From: Cladopsammia gracilis
Lineage: Eukaryota > Cnidaria > Anthozoa > Scleractinia > Dendrophylliidae
Length of the DNA stretch: 64,000 nucleotides
Direction: 5' to 3'
Assembly: GCA_022457155.1 (NCBI GenBank)
Contig: JAJGOT010000416.1
Span: forward strand, 62,001 to 126,000
Position 1 is the stretch's first letter; every line of letters begins with the position of its first letter. A model generated the notes under the pieces. It worked only from the letters and a program-made list of their open reading frames with translations, did no database searches and had not been told where the DNA came from. A program made the translations under genes and the position numbers. Below, piece by piece: positions 13,107-24,190 of this stretch.

Positions 13107-13355
13107 ATGCTGGCTTATTCAGTTGTGTCGTTTTTGGGATTTCATTCAATTGTGGAACATGGCCAAGGCGACATTTACCCAACGCTTTGGAGGAAGGAGG
13201 TTAATAATACTATTTCAGTAAGGCGCAGGGCAAGCTATTTAAAAACAGCCGTTTCTCTTAATACCAGCAAAAACGTTCATTGTTGTAGCTTTATGATTTG
13301 TCGCAGGATGGCACATTTATCGGCAAACGCGCGCTTCATAGACAAGGGTTTGTGA
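13107..13355 (+). CDS. Unit-encoded 82-residue frame (hypothetical)
   Basis: A frame starting M-L-A-Y-S-V-V-S-F-L-G, with a short hydrophobic start. It stays open at the same place in copy C (16792-17043) and copy D (20460-20711), allowing for one added codon. It lies about 150 bp upstream of the secreted-protein gene and could be its 5' untranslated region or chance. No domain is recognised. Confidence 0.2.
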   Translation: MLAYSVVSFLGFHSIVEHGQGDIYPTLWRKEVNNTISVRRRASYLKTAVSLNTSKNVHCCSFMICRRMAHLSANARFIDKGL

Positions 13356-13509
13356 CGGAGAGGTGTTTCTACAAACATTGTTTTTGCTATTTCATGAAAA
13401 GTTTTGCCAAAATTGTAAACCAGTTGGTAACGGCCCTGGAAAAGATTCCTAGTTTACAATGAAAAAAAAAGTCAGTTTATTTCGGCTTTGAAACGCAATT
13501 TAGTAAAAT

Positions 13510-14012
13510 ATGTTGGTGAACTGTTATCTTCCTTCTAGGATTTTAGGCTCATTATTGTTATTTTTGTTGCTATTTCTAAGAACTCAACCGGCAACCGGTA
13601 AGAGGTTAGAGAGAAAGAACGCAAGTCATGTTCACGCGCAACGAGTTGATGTTGAAAGAATCGAAAATACGCTCTCCTTTAATTTTGCACTGATCTAACT
13701 CTTTTTAAAGACTTCCAAACATCATGTACGAGTCGCATTCGTAACATGATTACATATGGCACGGACAAAGATAACATGCTTATTTTCTCTTGCACGGACT
13801 CAGGTTCATTGGCAAATAATACTTTTAGTTTCCCGGTTAAAACACCGACCGAATTAATAAATTTGACGATCTCGTTTTTCAAAGCACCATTAAAAAAAAA
13901 TTGTATGCCAAGTGAAGATAGATTTTGTGTACAAGTTAAAGTCGCTTGTTACCTTGATGTGCAGTTGCAATGCAGTTTAGCCAACAACACAGGTCAGCAA
14001 GAGCTGCAGTAA
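13510..14012 (+). CDS. Candidate secreted cysteine-containing protein, copy B
   Basis: Two exons. Exon 1 (13510-13597) encodes a signal peptide with a leucine/phenylalanine core and ends phase 1 at 'ccg|gtaaga'. Exon 2 (13711-14012) follows the acceptor 'ctttttaaag'. The product is about 129 residues. After the signal it has six cysteines and potential N-glycosylation sites (NNT, NLT). Compared with copy D there is one extra A in an A-run near 13890, which moves the last third into another frame. That frame ends '..CVQVKVACYLDVQLQC..' and a TAA at 14010. AATAAA lies at 14086. No family is recognised. It could also be a decaying copy whose new frame happens to be open. Confidence 0.4.
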
Positions 14013-14974
14013 CACGGAAAAGCAGCAGCCTGCCATACTTGGTGCCGTGAAATGAACCCTTCCCAATCAGACTTTGTTAATTTATAATAAAGCAGAATAT
14101 ATAAGCTGGTCACCCGTTAACATGTTGACATTTCATATATAATATTCCCCATGATGGTTTTTCGGACAAAACATAAATTTGTTAGACGTCTGACATGTCC
14201 AAGTTACAAATGTGAGATACCTCGTAATAAAAGTCATATATAATTGCAAAGCCATTTTTGTCCCACTTTCGGTTTCATCGTTTTTATTTAATGTTATTCT
14301 AGTGATAATTCATTATTTGCAGTTTTTGAACAACTGGTAATTTCATTTTCGCCATTTCTTTATTTAGGGTATGCCTGTTTTTCAATGCACATTTGGCGAC
14401 TTCAGTGCACTTTAAAAAGGAATTGCCAAATTGCGAAAACATTTCGATGGAACTTAAAGAGTAGTCTCTTGTTCTTTAAACATGAATGCTCAAGGTCTGT
14501 AGCCAATTTATCAAATGTGATTTTGCTGATTTTCTCTTCACTGCACTAAGGTTTTCTTTTCGTAACAACCGGACAATCTTTCATTAAAAATGTAATAACT
14601 TTAAAACCAAGAACGAAGTTATGATATTACGTTGGCTGATAGTGAAACGGAACGAAAGATGGATGCAAACGAACATTGTTACAATGTTCAATACCTTTCT
14701 GTTTTTATCTTTGCTCTTTGAACTAGGGAAACTGACCAAGCCTACTAAGCTTACTAGAGTTTGTTCTTTCAACTACGAGTTTGTGGAATGAGCTGAAGGC
14801 GTCCATCCCGACTCGCTCGCAAGAAAACTGAAGTACGCTGAAAGGACAGCAAAGTGTTTTCCAATACGGACTGAGAAAGCTAATTCAATTATTTAACGAC
14901 ATTAAAGTTTCATTATAACAGTAATTTCGCAGGGAAAGGTTTCTACTTTCGTAAAACGGTTTTCTTTTAAACGT

Positions 14975-15178
14975 ATGATTTCAATTTCGGAAGCTCGATT
15001 CAGCGAGATCAGTTCTATCGTGCCATCGCATACAGTTCGCCTTATTAAGAAAAACTGTTTTTCGCTGTTTGTTTACCGTTGCTATAGAAACGCTGATAAG
15101 CATAAAAAAGAGTATCGTCCAAAACTTTCATCCAAGCCTAGCATCTGGTATCAAATGACATTCATTGAGCTAAAGTAA
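14975..15178 (+). CDS. Unit-encoded 67-residue frame (hypothetical)
   Basis: ATG frame repeated at 18669-18854 with an in-frame 18 nt shortening. In copy A (from about 11310) it is broken by a stop. It lies upstream of a C/A homopolymer tract. No domain is recognised and it may be non-coding. Confidence 0.15.
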   Translation: MISISEARFSEISSIVPSHTVRLIKKNCFSLFVYRCYRNADKHKKEYRPKLSSKPSIWYQMTFIELK

Positions 15179-15433
15179 GATTATTTATTAATTCATTAAA
15201 AAAGGGAAGTGTGACCCCCCCCCCCCCCCCCCCAAAAAAAAAAAAAAAAAAAAAAAACTACTTGTAGCCACTTTTAAGAAGAATATAGCAAAATTTGCAT
15301 ATATAATGAGCAGTCCCGGTTTGTTGCTGACACTTTCTCCTTTGATGTCTAGTTATAATCTAGTTCAGCCAATCAACTCTGCCTAAATTAAACACACCAG
15401 AGAAGAAAAGCAGCGGAGAAGCAACGGCCAGTC

Positions 15434-15577
15434 GTGTTTAAAGTCGTGAAACGAACTCGGTTCCCGATCCAATGTTTGGTCAGAGCGGAAGATGAATTCA
15501 TCATCAAGTTACAAGTGTATAATACCTCAAAACAACAGAAGGCCTTTGAGCTCATTCGTCGAAAAATAACTTTCTGA
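15434..15577 (+). pseudogene. Short unit-encoded frame, copy B (start lost)
   Basis: Same 48-codon frame as at 11739 and 19102, still open to the TGA at 15575, but the ATG is GTG here. If the real start lies in an upstream exon this copy could still be functional. Confidence 0.2.
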
Positions 15578-17195
15578 AATTCGTCGTTTTTAATTGAAAA
15601 TTTGAAATACAAGTGACTGTGCCGGTGTACTGTCGGTTCAGAGCTCGGTGCAGTTCGTTTCCAAACATAGGCGTTGACATATTTGTTTTTACTTTGACTT
15701 GACATCTCCTGAAACAGCTTTTCGAACTTTTCATTTGTGAATTTAAGTTTTTGTTTATAATTCTCATGTATGACGGCTCATTCATGCAGTTGTTTAAATA
15801 ATTTTTCGTGAAACCCATGTCTCTCATATGCAGCAAATTATACAAATTAATGATAAACACTGCAAGCAGACAGTTAACCACAGTAGCATGCAAGTGAAAA
15901 TGTGAGGTTTTCCGCAGTTTAGATGAATTGTATATACTATATTTGTCAAAAATTGAAATGTTGACATGGCGACAGTGCTTCTAACTTGCCAAATCATAAA
16001 ATAACTTAATTAAAGAATGAAGAAAGTGCAGCTTGTCTAACAAGGCGCGATAACCAACTTTAGAGCGCCAGCAAAAATTCACCTGCTACTTGGGCAGTCA
16101 AATTAAGAAAAACGGAAAACTCGCCAATGAAATTGGCTTGAATGTTGTCGGTTTTATCGAAAGAAACCCCGAACCGATCCCTACATAAAAATGTTATAAA
16201 CACTTCTATTCACAATGAATTGCTACCTTTTCGTTAGTTTTTTTTAAAAAGTTTCAGTTTCGTTCAACGTAAAAATCCAAGCCAGTAACCAGAGAATTCG
16301 TGAGAATCCGAGCTCATACACCGCCAAATCAGACATTCCATTTTTTATGCGCAATGTGGTGATGGTCAAACTGAGTTCAACCAGGCACATTGCTTATAAA
16401 ATTGCGATATTTCCGATTTCCCAAATGTGGTTTCACTTTTCATAAAAAAGCGGGATATCTTTCTTTAAACAAAGTCATAACTTTCAAACCAAATGAAGTT
16501 TAAAAAACATCTGAGAGCCATTTTATGATAATATAAAAGCTTAGAATACTGGAACCGATTTTGCACGACAGATGGATATAAACGAACATTGTTTAAGGTT
16601 TTACCTCTTGTGATATTTTTGCACCGTTCTGATGCTTGGTTTTAATCTCGGGAAAATGAATAATTAGGAATGGCTTTACAAAAGTATTCATATCTTTTAA
16701 AATATATTAAAATGAGAACAAAGTTGGCAAAAGAGATATGCATGGATGTTATTAAACTATCTTGAGTACCAGCTCCCGGCGTATAGGGAAAATGCTACTG
16801 GCTTATTCAGTTGTGTCGTTTTTGGGATTTCATTCAATTGTGGAACATGGCCAAGGCAACATTTACCCAACGCTTTGGAGGAAGGAGGAAAATAATACTA
16901 TTTCAGTAAGGCGCAGGGCAAGCTATTTAAAAACAGCCGTTTCTCTTAATAACAGCAAAAACGTTCATTGTTATAGCTTTATGATTTGTCGCAAGATAGC
17001 ACATTTATTGGCAAACGCGCGCTTCATAGACAAGGGTTTGTGACGGAGCGGTGTTTCTACAAACATTGTTTTTGCTGTTTCATGAAAAGTTTTGCCAAAA
17101 TTGTAAACCAGTTGGTAACGGCCCTGGAAAAGATTCCTAGTTTACAATGAAAAAAAAAAGTCAGTTTATTTCGGCTTTGAAACGCTATTTAGTAA

Positions 17196-17680
17196 AATTT
17201 GTTGGTGAACTGTTATCTTCCTTCTAGGATTTTAGGCTCATTATTGTTATTTTTGTTGCTATTTCTAAGAACTCAGATCAACCGGCAACCGGTAAGAGGT
17301 TAGAGAGAAAGAACGCAAGTCATGTTCACGCGCAACGAGTTGATGTTGAAAGAATCGAAAATACGCTCTCCTTTAATTTTGCACTGATCTAACTCTTTTT
17401 AAAGACTTCCAAACATCATGTATTCGTTACGTGATTATATATGGCACGGTCAAAGAGGAACATGCTTGTTTTCTTTTGCACGGACTCAGGTTCAACGACC
17501 AATCAGTAATGCTTTTAGGGACTTCTACTTCTCCCAGTTAAAACACCGACCAAATTGAATTTGGCGATCTCGTTCTTCAAAGCACCATAAAAAATTTATA
17601 TGCCAAGGGAAGATAGATTTCGTGTACAAATTAAAGTTGCTTGTTACCTTGATGTGCAGTAGCAATGCAGTTTAGCCAAC
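17196..17680 (+). pseudogene. Broken copy C of the unit's secreted-protein gene
   Basis: The start codon is TTG, a 5 nt insertion ('gatca') sits in the signal-peptide exon, and exon 2 has lost part of its start and reaches a TGA early. The 3' part is diverged, but many changes there are silent in the frame used by copy D. The copy is dead while the surrounding unit is nearly identical to copy D. Confidence 0.5.
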
Positions 17681-19101
17681 CGCAACACAGGTCAGCAAGA
17701 GCAGAAACACGGGAAACCAACAGACTGCCATATTTGGTGCCGTGAAATGAACCCTTCCCGATCAGACTTTGTTAATCAGTTATAATAAAACAAATATATA
17801 AGCTGGTCACCCGTTAACATGTTGACATTTCATAGATAATATTCCCCATGATGGTTTTTCGGACAAAACATAAATTTGTTAGACGTCTGACATGTCCAAG
17901 TTACAAATGTGAGATACCTCGTAATAAAAGTCATATATAATTGCAAAGCCATTTTTGTCGCACTTTCGGTTTCATCGTTTTTATTTAATGTTATTCTAGT
18001 GATAATTCATTATTTGCAGTTTTTGAACAACTGGTAATTTCAGTCTCGCCATTTCTTTATTTAGGGTATACCTGTTTTTCAATGCACATTTGGCGACTTC
18101 AGTGCACTTTAAAAAGGAATTGCCAAATTGCGAAAACATTTCGATGGAACTTAAAGAGTAGTCTCTTGTTCTTTAAACATGAATGCTCAAGGTCTGTAGC
18201 CAATTTATCAAATGTGATTTTGCTGATTTTCTCTTCACTGCACTAAGGTTTTCTTTTCGTAACAACCGGACAATCTTTCATTAAAAATGTAATAACTTTA
18301 AAACCAACGAAGTTATGATATTACGTTGGCTGATAGTGAAACGGAACGAAAGATGGATGCAAACGAACATTGTTACAATGTTCAATACCTTTCTGTTTTT
18401 ATCTTTGCTCTTTGAACTAGGGAAACTGACCAAGCCTACTAAGCTTACTAGAGTTTGTTCTTTCAACTACGAGTTTGTGGAATGAGCTGAAGGCGTCCAT
18501 CCCGACTCGCTCGCAAGAAAACTGAAGTACGCTGAAAGGACAGCAAAGTGTTTTCCAATACGGACTGAGAAAGCTAATTCAATTATTTAACGACATTAAA
18601 GTTTCATTATAACAGTAATTTCGCAGGGAAAGGTTTCTACTTTCGTAAAACGGTTTTCTTTTAAACGTATGATTTCAATTTCGGAAGCTCGATTCAGCGA
18701 GATCAGTTCTATCGTTCCATCGCATACAGTTCGCCTTATTAAGAAAAACTGTTTTTCGCTGTTTGTTTACCGTTGCTATAGAAACGCTGATAAGCATAAA
18801 AAAGAGTATCGTTCTAGCATCTGGTATCAAATGACATTCATTGAGCTAAAGTAAGATTATTTATTAATTCATTAAAAAAGGGAAGTGTGACCTCCCCCCC
18901 CCCCCCCCAAAAAAAAAATAAAAAACTACTTGTAGCCACTTTTAAGAAGAATATAGCAAAATTTGCATATATAATGAGCAGTCCCGGTTTGTTGCTGACA
19001 CTTTCTCCTTTGATGTCTAGTTATAATCTAGTTCAGCCAATCAACTCTGCCTAAATTAAACACACCAGAGAAGAAGAGCAGCGGAGAAGCAACGGCCAGT
19101 C

Positions 19102-19245
19102 ATGTTTAAAGTCGTGAAACGAACTCGGTTCCCGATCCAATGTTTGGTCAGAGCGGAAGATGAATTCATCATCAAGTTACAAGTGTATAATACCTCAAAA
19201 CAACAGAAGGCCTTTGAGCTCATTCGTCGAAAAATAACTTTCTGA
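19102..19245 (+). CDS. Short unit-encoded frame, copy C (47 residues)
   Basis: ATG at 19102, stop at 19243. Encodes a basic peptide beginning M-F-K-V-V-K-R-T-R-F with one cysteine. See 11739-11882 for the related copy. Function unknown; it may be the last exon of a longer transcript. Confidence 0.25.
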   Translation: MFKVVKRTRFPIQCLVRAEDEFIIKLQVYNTSKQQKAFELIRRKITF

Positions 19246-20865
19246 AATTCGTCGTTTTTAATTGAAAATTTGAAATACAAGTGACTGTGCCGGTATACTG
19301 TCGGTTCAGAGCTCGGTGCAGTTCGTTTCCAAACATAGGCGTTGACATATTTGTTTTTACTTTGACTTGACATCTCCTGAAACAGCTTTTCGAACTTTTC
19401 ATTTGTGAATTTAAGTTTTTGTTTATAATTCTCATGTATGACGGCTCATTCATGCAGTTGTTTAAATAATTTTTCGTGAAACCCATGTCTCTCATATGCA
19501 GCAAATTATACAAATTAATGATAAACACTGCAAGCAGACAGTTAACCACAGTAGCATGCAAGTGAAAATGTGAGGTTTTCCGCAGTTTAGATGAATTGTA
19601 TATACTATATTTGTCAAAAATTGAAATGTTGACATGGCGACAGTGCTTCTAACTTGCCAAATCATAAAATAACTTAATTAAAGAATGAAGAAAGTGCAGC
19701 TTGTCTAACAAGGCGCGATAACCAACTTTAGAGCGCCAGCAAAAATTCACCTGCTACTTGGGCAGTCAAATTAAGAAAAACGGAAAACTCGCCAATGAAA
19801 TTGGCTTGAATGTTGTCGGTTTTATCGAAAGAAACCCCGAACCGATCCCTACATAAAAATGTTATAAACACTTCTATTCACAATGAATTGCTACCTTTTC
19901 GTTAGTTTTTTTTAAAAAGTTTCAGTTTCGTTCAACGTAAAAATCCAAGCCAGTAACCAGAGAATTCGTGAGAATCCGAGCTCATACACCGCCAAATCAG
20001 ACATTCCATTTTTTATGCGCAATGTGGTGATGGTCAAACTGAGTTCAACCAGGCACATTGCTTATAAAATTGCGATATTTCCGATTTCCCAAATGTGGTT
20101 TCACTTTTCATAAAAAAGCGGGATATCTTTCTTTAAACAAAGTCATAACTTTCAAACCAAATGAAGTTTAAAAAACATCTGAGAGCCATTTTATGATAAT
20201 ATAAAAGCTTAGAATACTGGAACCGATTTTGCACGACAGATGGATATAAACGAACATTGTTTAAGGTTTTACCTCTTGTGATATTTTTGCACCGTTCTGA
20301 TGCTTGGTTTTAATCTCGGGAAAATGAATAATTAGGAATGGCTTTACAAAAGTATTCATATCTTTTAAAATATATTAAAATGAGAACAAAGTTGGCAAAA
20401 GAGATATGCATGGATGTTATTAAACTATCTTGAGTACCAGCTCCCAGCGTATAGGGAAAATGCTACTGGCTTATTCAGTTGTGTCGTTTTTGGGATTTCA
20501 TTCAATTGTGGAACATGGCCAAGACAACATTTACCCAACGCTTTGGAGGAAGGAGGAAAATAATACTATTTCAGTAAGGCGCAGGGCAAGCTATTTAAAA
20601 ACAGCCGTTTCTCTAAATAACAGCAAAAACGTTCATTGTTGTAGCTTTATGATTTGTCGCAGGATGGCACATTTATCGGCAAACGCGCGCTTCATAGACA
20701 AGGGTTTGTGACGGAGCGGTGTTTCTACAAACATTGTTTTTGCTGTTTCATGAAAAGTTTTGCCAAAATTGTAAACCAGTTGGTAACGGCCCTGGAAAAG
20801 ATTCCTAGTTTACAATGAAAAAAAAAGTCAGTTTATTTCGGCTTTGAAACGCAATTTAGTAAAAT

Positions 20866-21335
20866 ATGTTGGTGAACTGTTATCTTCCTTCTAGGATTTT
20901 AGGCTCATTATTGTTATTTTTGTTGCTATTTCTAAGAACTCAACCGGCAACCGGTAAGAGGTTAGAGAGAAAGAACGCAAGTCATGTTCACGCGCAACGA
21001 GTTGATGTTGAAAGAATCGAAAATACGCTCTCCTTTAATTTTGCACTGATCTAACTCTTTTTAAAGACTTCCAAACATCATGTACGAGTCGCATTCGTAA
21101 CATGATTACATATGGCACGGACAAAGATAACATGCTTATTTTCTCTTGCACGGACTCAGGTTCATTGGCAAATAATACTTTTAGTTTCCCGGTTAAAACA
21201 CCGACCGAATTAATAAATTTGACGATCTCGTTTTTCAAAGCACCATTAAAAGAAATTGTATGCCAAGTGAAGATAGATTTTGTGTACAAGTTAAAGTCGC
21301 TTGTTACCTTGATGTGCAGTAGCAATGCAGTTTAG
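20866..21335 (+). CDS. Candidate secreted four-cysteine protein, copy D
   Basis: Exon 1 (20866-20953) begins M-L-V-N-C-Y-L-P-S-R and runs into a leucine/phenylalanine stretch that reads as a signal peptide. A 113 nt intron (gtaaga..ttttaaag) leads to exon 2 (21067-21335), ending in TAG. The 118-residue product has about 88 residues after the signal, with four cysteines and NNT/NLT sequons, and no later hydrophobic segment. AATAAA lies at 21441, about 105 bp after the stop. The start could instead lie in an upstream exon, because 'cttccttctag|g' inside exon 1 is a fair splice acceptor. Family unknown. Supported by exon phase, signal peptide and polyadenylation site, not by any homology I can name. 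Confidence 0.45.
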
Positions 21336-21492
21336 CCAACCGCAACAAAGGTCAGCAAGAGCAGTAACACAGAAATGCAACAGCCTGCCGTAGTTGGTGC
21401 CGTGAAATGAACCCTTCCCAATCAGACTATGTTAATTTATAATAAAGCGGAATATGTAAGCTGGTCACCCGTTAACATGTTGACATTTCATA

Positions 21493-22738
21493 GCGGAGCA
21501 CTTGCCAGGCCGAAGGCCTGGCTGCGCAGCCCCATACTCATAGAACCAGAACCTATGCCCTTCATTTTTCATGGTCATGGCTAGCGGAATGTTCCGCGGG
21601 CGCGCGTGTGCCCTCCGTCCGCTGTCGCACAGGACCGGACTACTGCGCAGGACTAGCTCGCGGGCGCGTATGACGTCGCAAAACATGCGCGTACGACGTC
21701 ATGTTGAAACCAAAGCGAGGCTTTGTTTTTCGCGCGGTTACACGGCCGAATGTCACGTCAGCTAGAAAAACACTTTGATGTTTTGCTGTGAATTTACTAA
21801 GCGGAGAAAACCGTTTAAATTAAAGGCGTTATTTCCCTGAATATTTCGCGGTTTGCTACTCAAGAAAAGGATACTAATTAAGGGATACTCAGAAGCCGCT
21901 TTAGTGGAAAAAGACGAGCTTTCATGGATAAAATCTTGCTTCGAGGAACTTCATGTATTACGTTTTTATCAAATGCGGGAGATGTTTGTTTTGTACGGAT
22001 TTCAGAACCAGAAGCGGAGATTTGAATTTCCAAGCAAGCGAGGGACATAAAGGTAAAACAGATTACAGTTTTCGATGAGAATTTATGTTGATATCAATCT
22101 GTGTGTGACTTTTTATTGGTGTTATTGTTAGTTTTGGAGAATTGATTTTAAAACGTGCTTAAATTCAGTTGTATCGATCTCTTGAATTTCATCGAAGAAA
22201 GCTTGAACTCGATGAGCTATAATTAAATGGGACGCGTTTTGCTTTTAAACGTAAACTAATGGAGATTTGAATAAATTTTTTCGAAAGAAGATTGTGTTGT
22301 CCATTTTTATGTGTTTGTTCATTCATTAGATAGATTGAAAAGCGATTTTATGTAAACAAAACAAGACTTTGATTTTATAGTACAGTTCTATCTTCACTCG
22401 CATCGCCTTATGCAAATATGTTTGTGTATTTTTGCAATTTTTGATTTTCAAATCAGTTTCTCGGGCAATTTTTGACAAACAAAAACTGTATTTTATTCGG
22501 AAACTAGTGGTACTAGTTATTCTAGAAAGAGAAAAGTTGTTTTGTGAACTTTTGTACGGTCTATAAAAATGTACTGTGCAGACGGTCGCGTAATACTGTT
22601 TTTGAGAATTGCTAAAATTGAAAATAGCCCGTTCGTCAATCTTAATTCTTGTGCTTCCAACCTTTCACCTTAGTTAAGTTTCACCTTAGTTAAGCTTGTT
22701 CAAAGTGCGACGCTGTTAGGCTTGGGCTATCTATATAT
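21493..22738 (+). mobile_element. Right, longer copy of the ~1.25 kb element
   Basis: Inserted in unit copy D: unit sequence stops at 'tgacatttcatag' and resumes at 'ataatattccccatgatgg'. It opens with a GC-rich, CpG-rich part (about 21493-21740). This part has a perfect 7 bp hairpin stem 'ccaggccgaaggcctgg' and paired 'tgacgtc'/'gacgtca' motifs, and looks like a promoter. An open frame (21841-22050, no ATG) follows and is shared with the left copy. The last 500 bp are AT-rich with 'ccttagttaag' repeats. No transposase is seen, so class is unknown. Confidence 0.6.
21841..22050 (+). CDS. Open frame in the 1.25 kb element (hypothetical)
   Basis: About 69 codons without an early ATG, ending in TAA followed by 'aggtaaaac'. 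The left copy of the element (5818-6006, minus strand) keeps the same frame with a 21 nt difference and a few substitutions. The ending is rich in basic and aromatic residues ('QNQKRRFEFPSKRGT'). It may be an exon of an element-borne gene. No family is recognised. Confidence 0.25.
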   Translation: MFRGLLLKKRILIKGYSEAALVEKDELSWIKSCFEELHVLRFYQMREMFVLYGFQNQKRRFEFPSKRGT

Positions 22739-23592
22739 ATTATATAATATTCCCCATGATGGTTTTTCGGGCTAAATATAAATTATACTTATAATTATAC
22801 TATAAATTATATCTGCCATACTTGGTGCCGTGAAATGAACCCTTCCCAATCAGACTATGTTAATTTATAATAAAGCGGAAAATATAAGGTGGTCACCCGT
22901 TAACATGTTGACATATATAATATTCCCCCTGATAGTTTTTCGGACAAAACATAAATTTCTCCTGAAACAGCTTTTCAAACTTTTCATTTGTGAATTTAAG
23001 TTTTTGTTTATAATTCTCAGCAGGTTTTATTCATGTATGACGGCTCATTCATGCAGTTGTTTAAATAATTTTTCGTGAAACCCATGTCTCTCATATGCAG
23101 CAAATTATACAAATGGAAAACATTGCAAGCAGACAGTTAACCACAGTAGCATGCAAGTGAAAATGTGAGGTTTTCCGCAGTTTAGATGAGTTGTATATAC
23201 TATGTATGACAAATTTTTAAAATTGGAAATTTTAACATTGCGACAGTGCCTCTAAGTTGCCAAATCATAAAATAACTTAATCTAAGAATGAAGAAAGTGC
23301 AGCTTGTCTAACAAGGCGCGATAAACCAACTTTAGAGCGCCAGCAAAAATTCACCTTCTATACGTGGGCAGTACAATTAAGAAAAAACCGCGGAAAACTC
23401 GCCAAAGAAATTGGCTTGAAAGTTGTTTTATCCGAAACTAGAAGAAGCCCCGAACATGATTCACGCATAAAAATGCTATAAACAGCTCTTTTTCAGTAAG
23501 GCGTTGGGCAAGCTATTAAAAAAACCGTTTCTCTTGATAATGGAAAATTAAAATGTTCATTATTATTAGCTTTATAATTTGTCGCAGGATAG
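22739..23592 (+). repeat. Rearranged fragments of the tandem unit (copy E)
   Basis: Unit sequence resumes after the element, then repeats part of itself ('ggtgccgtgaaatgaaccc' at about 22829). It jumps over about 1.5 kb of the unit near 22957 and stops abruptly near 23592, where an EGF exon begins. This is the right edge of the repeat block. Confidence 0.75.
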
Positions 23593-23663
23593 CGATCCCA
23601 GGGTGTTGCTACACAGAGCATTGACGTCACAGCTGTGTGAATTGGAAGAACACTCATCGATAT
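23593..23663 (-). pseudogene. Truncated calcium-binding EGF exon
   Basis: On the minus strand the exon starts after a 'tttag' acceptor at 23664 and encodes DIDECSSNSHSCDVNALC and a few more residues. It then stops matching EGF exons at about 23592, exactly where the repeat-unit sequence begins. The second half, with three of the cysteines and the donor site, is gone. Confidence 0.75.
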
Positions 23664-23688
23664 CTAAATCACAAAATGAGAGTGCATA

Positions 23689-23949
23689 TACCGTATTTTC
23701 TCGATTAAACGCCGGGCCCCGAATAAACGCCGGGTATAATAGAGGAAGTTGTAAGCCCCTCAAACGTTTATTTGTGGTATAATAAATTTAAGGTTTAAGG
23801 GCAAGGTACACGGCTGCCAAGAAAAACGAATAATAACCCTTTCTTAAAAAATGGCGGGCGAGAAAAAACTGCTGATTCAAAGAAACGCCGGGTCCACTAG
23901 GCCAAGTTTGAAATAAACGCCGGGGGCGTTTAATTGAGAAAATACGGTA
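23689..23949. mobile_element. 257 bp MITE with TA target duplication
   Basis: Inverted ends 'ccgtattttctcgattaaac' (23691) and the complementary 'aattgagaaaatacgg' (ending 23947), with TA on both sides. 'aaacgccggg' motifs occur inside each end. Confidence 0.8.
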
Positions 23950-24049
23950 AGTATTGTAATTATATTCTTCGGCCGTTAAAGTCAACAGAAAATATTTAAG
24001 GCTTATTTGTAAAAGGTTACATGACATTTATGAGAGCTAATGTGAGGTA

Positions 24050-24190
24050 CAGTAGAACTTCGATTTAACGAACCTCTATATAACGAAATCCTCGGTATAA
24101 CGAACGATATATTGTTCAGCCCGGCAAAATTACAAGTAAAATGTATGGAACAGAACCTCGATATAACGAAATCCTCGTTATAACGAACAC
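24050..24190. mobile_element. Tigger/pogo-like terminal relic
   Basis: 'cagtagaacttcgatttaac' after TA, and repeated 'ctcgatataacgaaatcctc' blocks, resemble terminal sequences of pogo/Tigger elements (recalled similarity). The two blocks lie in the same orientation, so the element is incomplete or rearranged. Confidence 0.5.

Larger units (their letters stand above)
6125..21492 (+). repeat. Tandem array of a ~3.67 kb unit (copies A-D)
   Basis: The anchor 'catttgtgaatttaagttt' occurs at 6125, 12039, 15732 and 19400, and again at 22985 in a fragment. Spacing is 3693 (B to C) and 3668 (C to D). Copy A spans 5.9 kb because three transposons are inserted and about 0.8 kb is deleted. Copies C and D are almost identical over long stretches, so the duplication is young. 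Copy D is cut at 21492 by the 1.25 kb element. Each unit carries the candidate secreted-protein gene, an AATAAA site downstream of it, and a 48-codon frame near its end. Confidence 0.9.

Noticed and set aside
15388..15893. Minus-strand 105- and 113-residue frames conserved between unit copies
   Set aside because: They overlap each other and oppose the plus-strand 48-codon frame. The copies are too similar for conservation to mean selection.
21507..21523. Helitron 3' hairpin
   Set aside because: A perfect stem is present, but the CTRR end and A/T insertion site do not fit on either strand.
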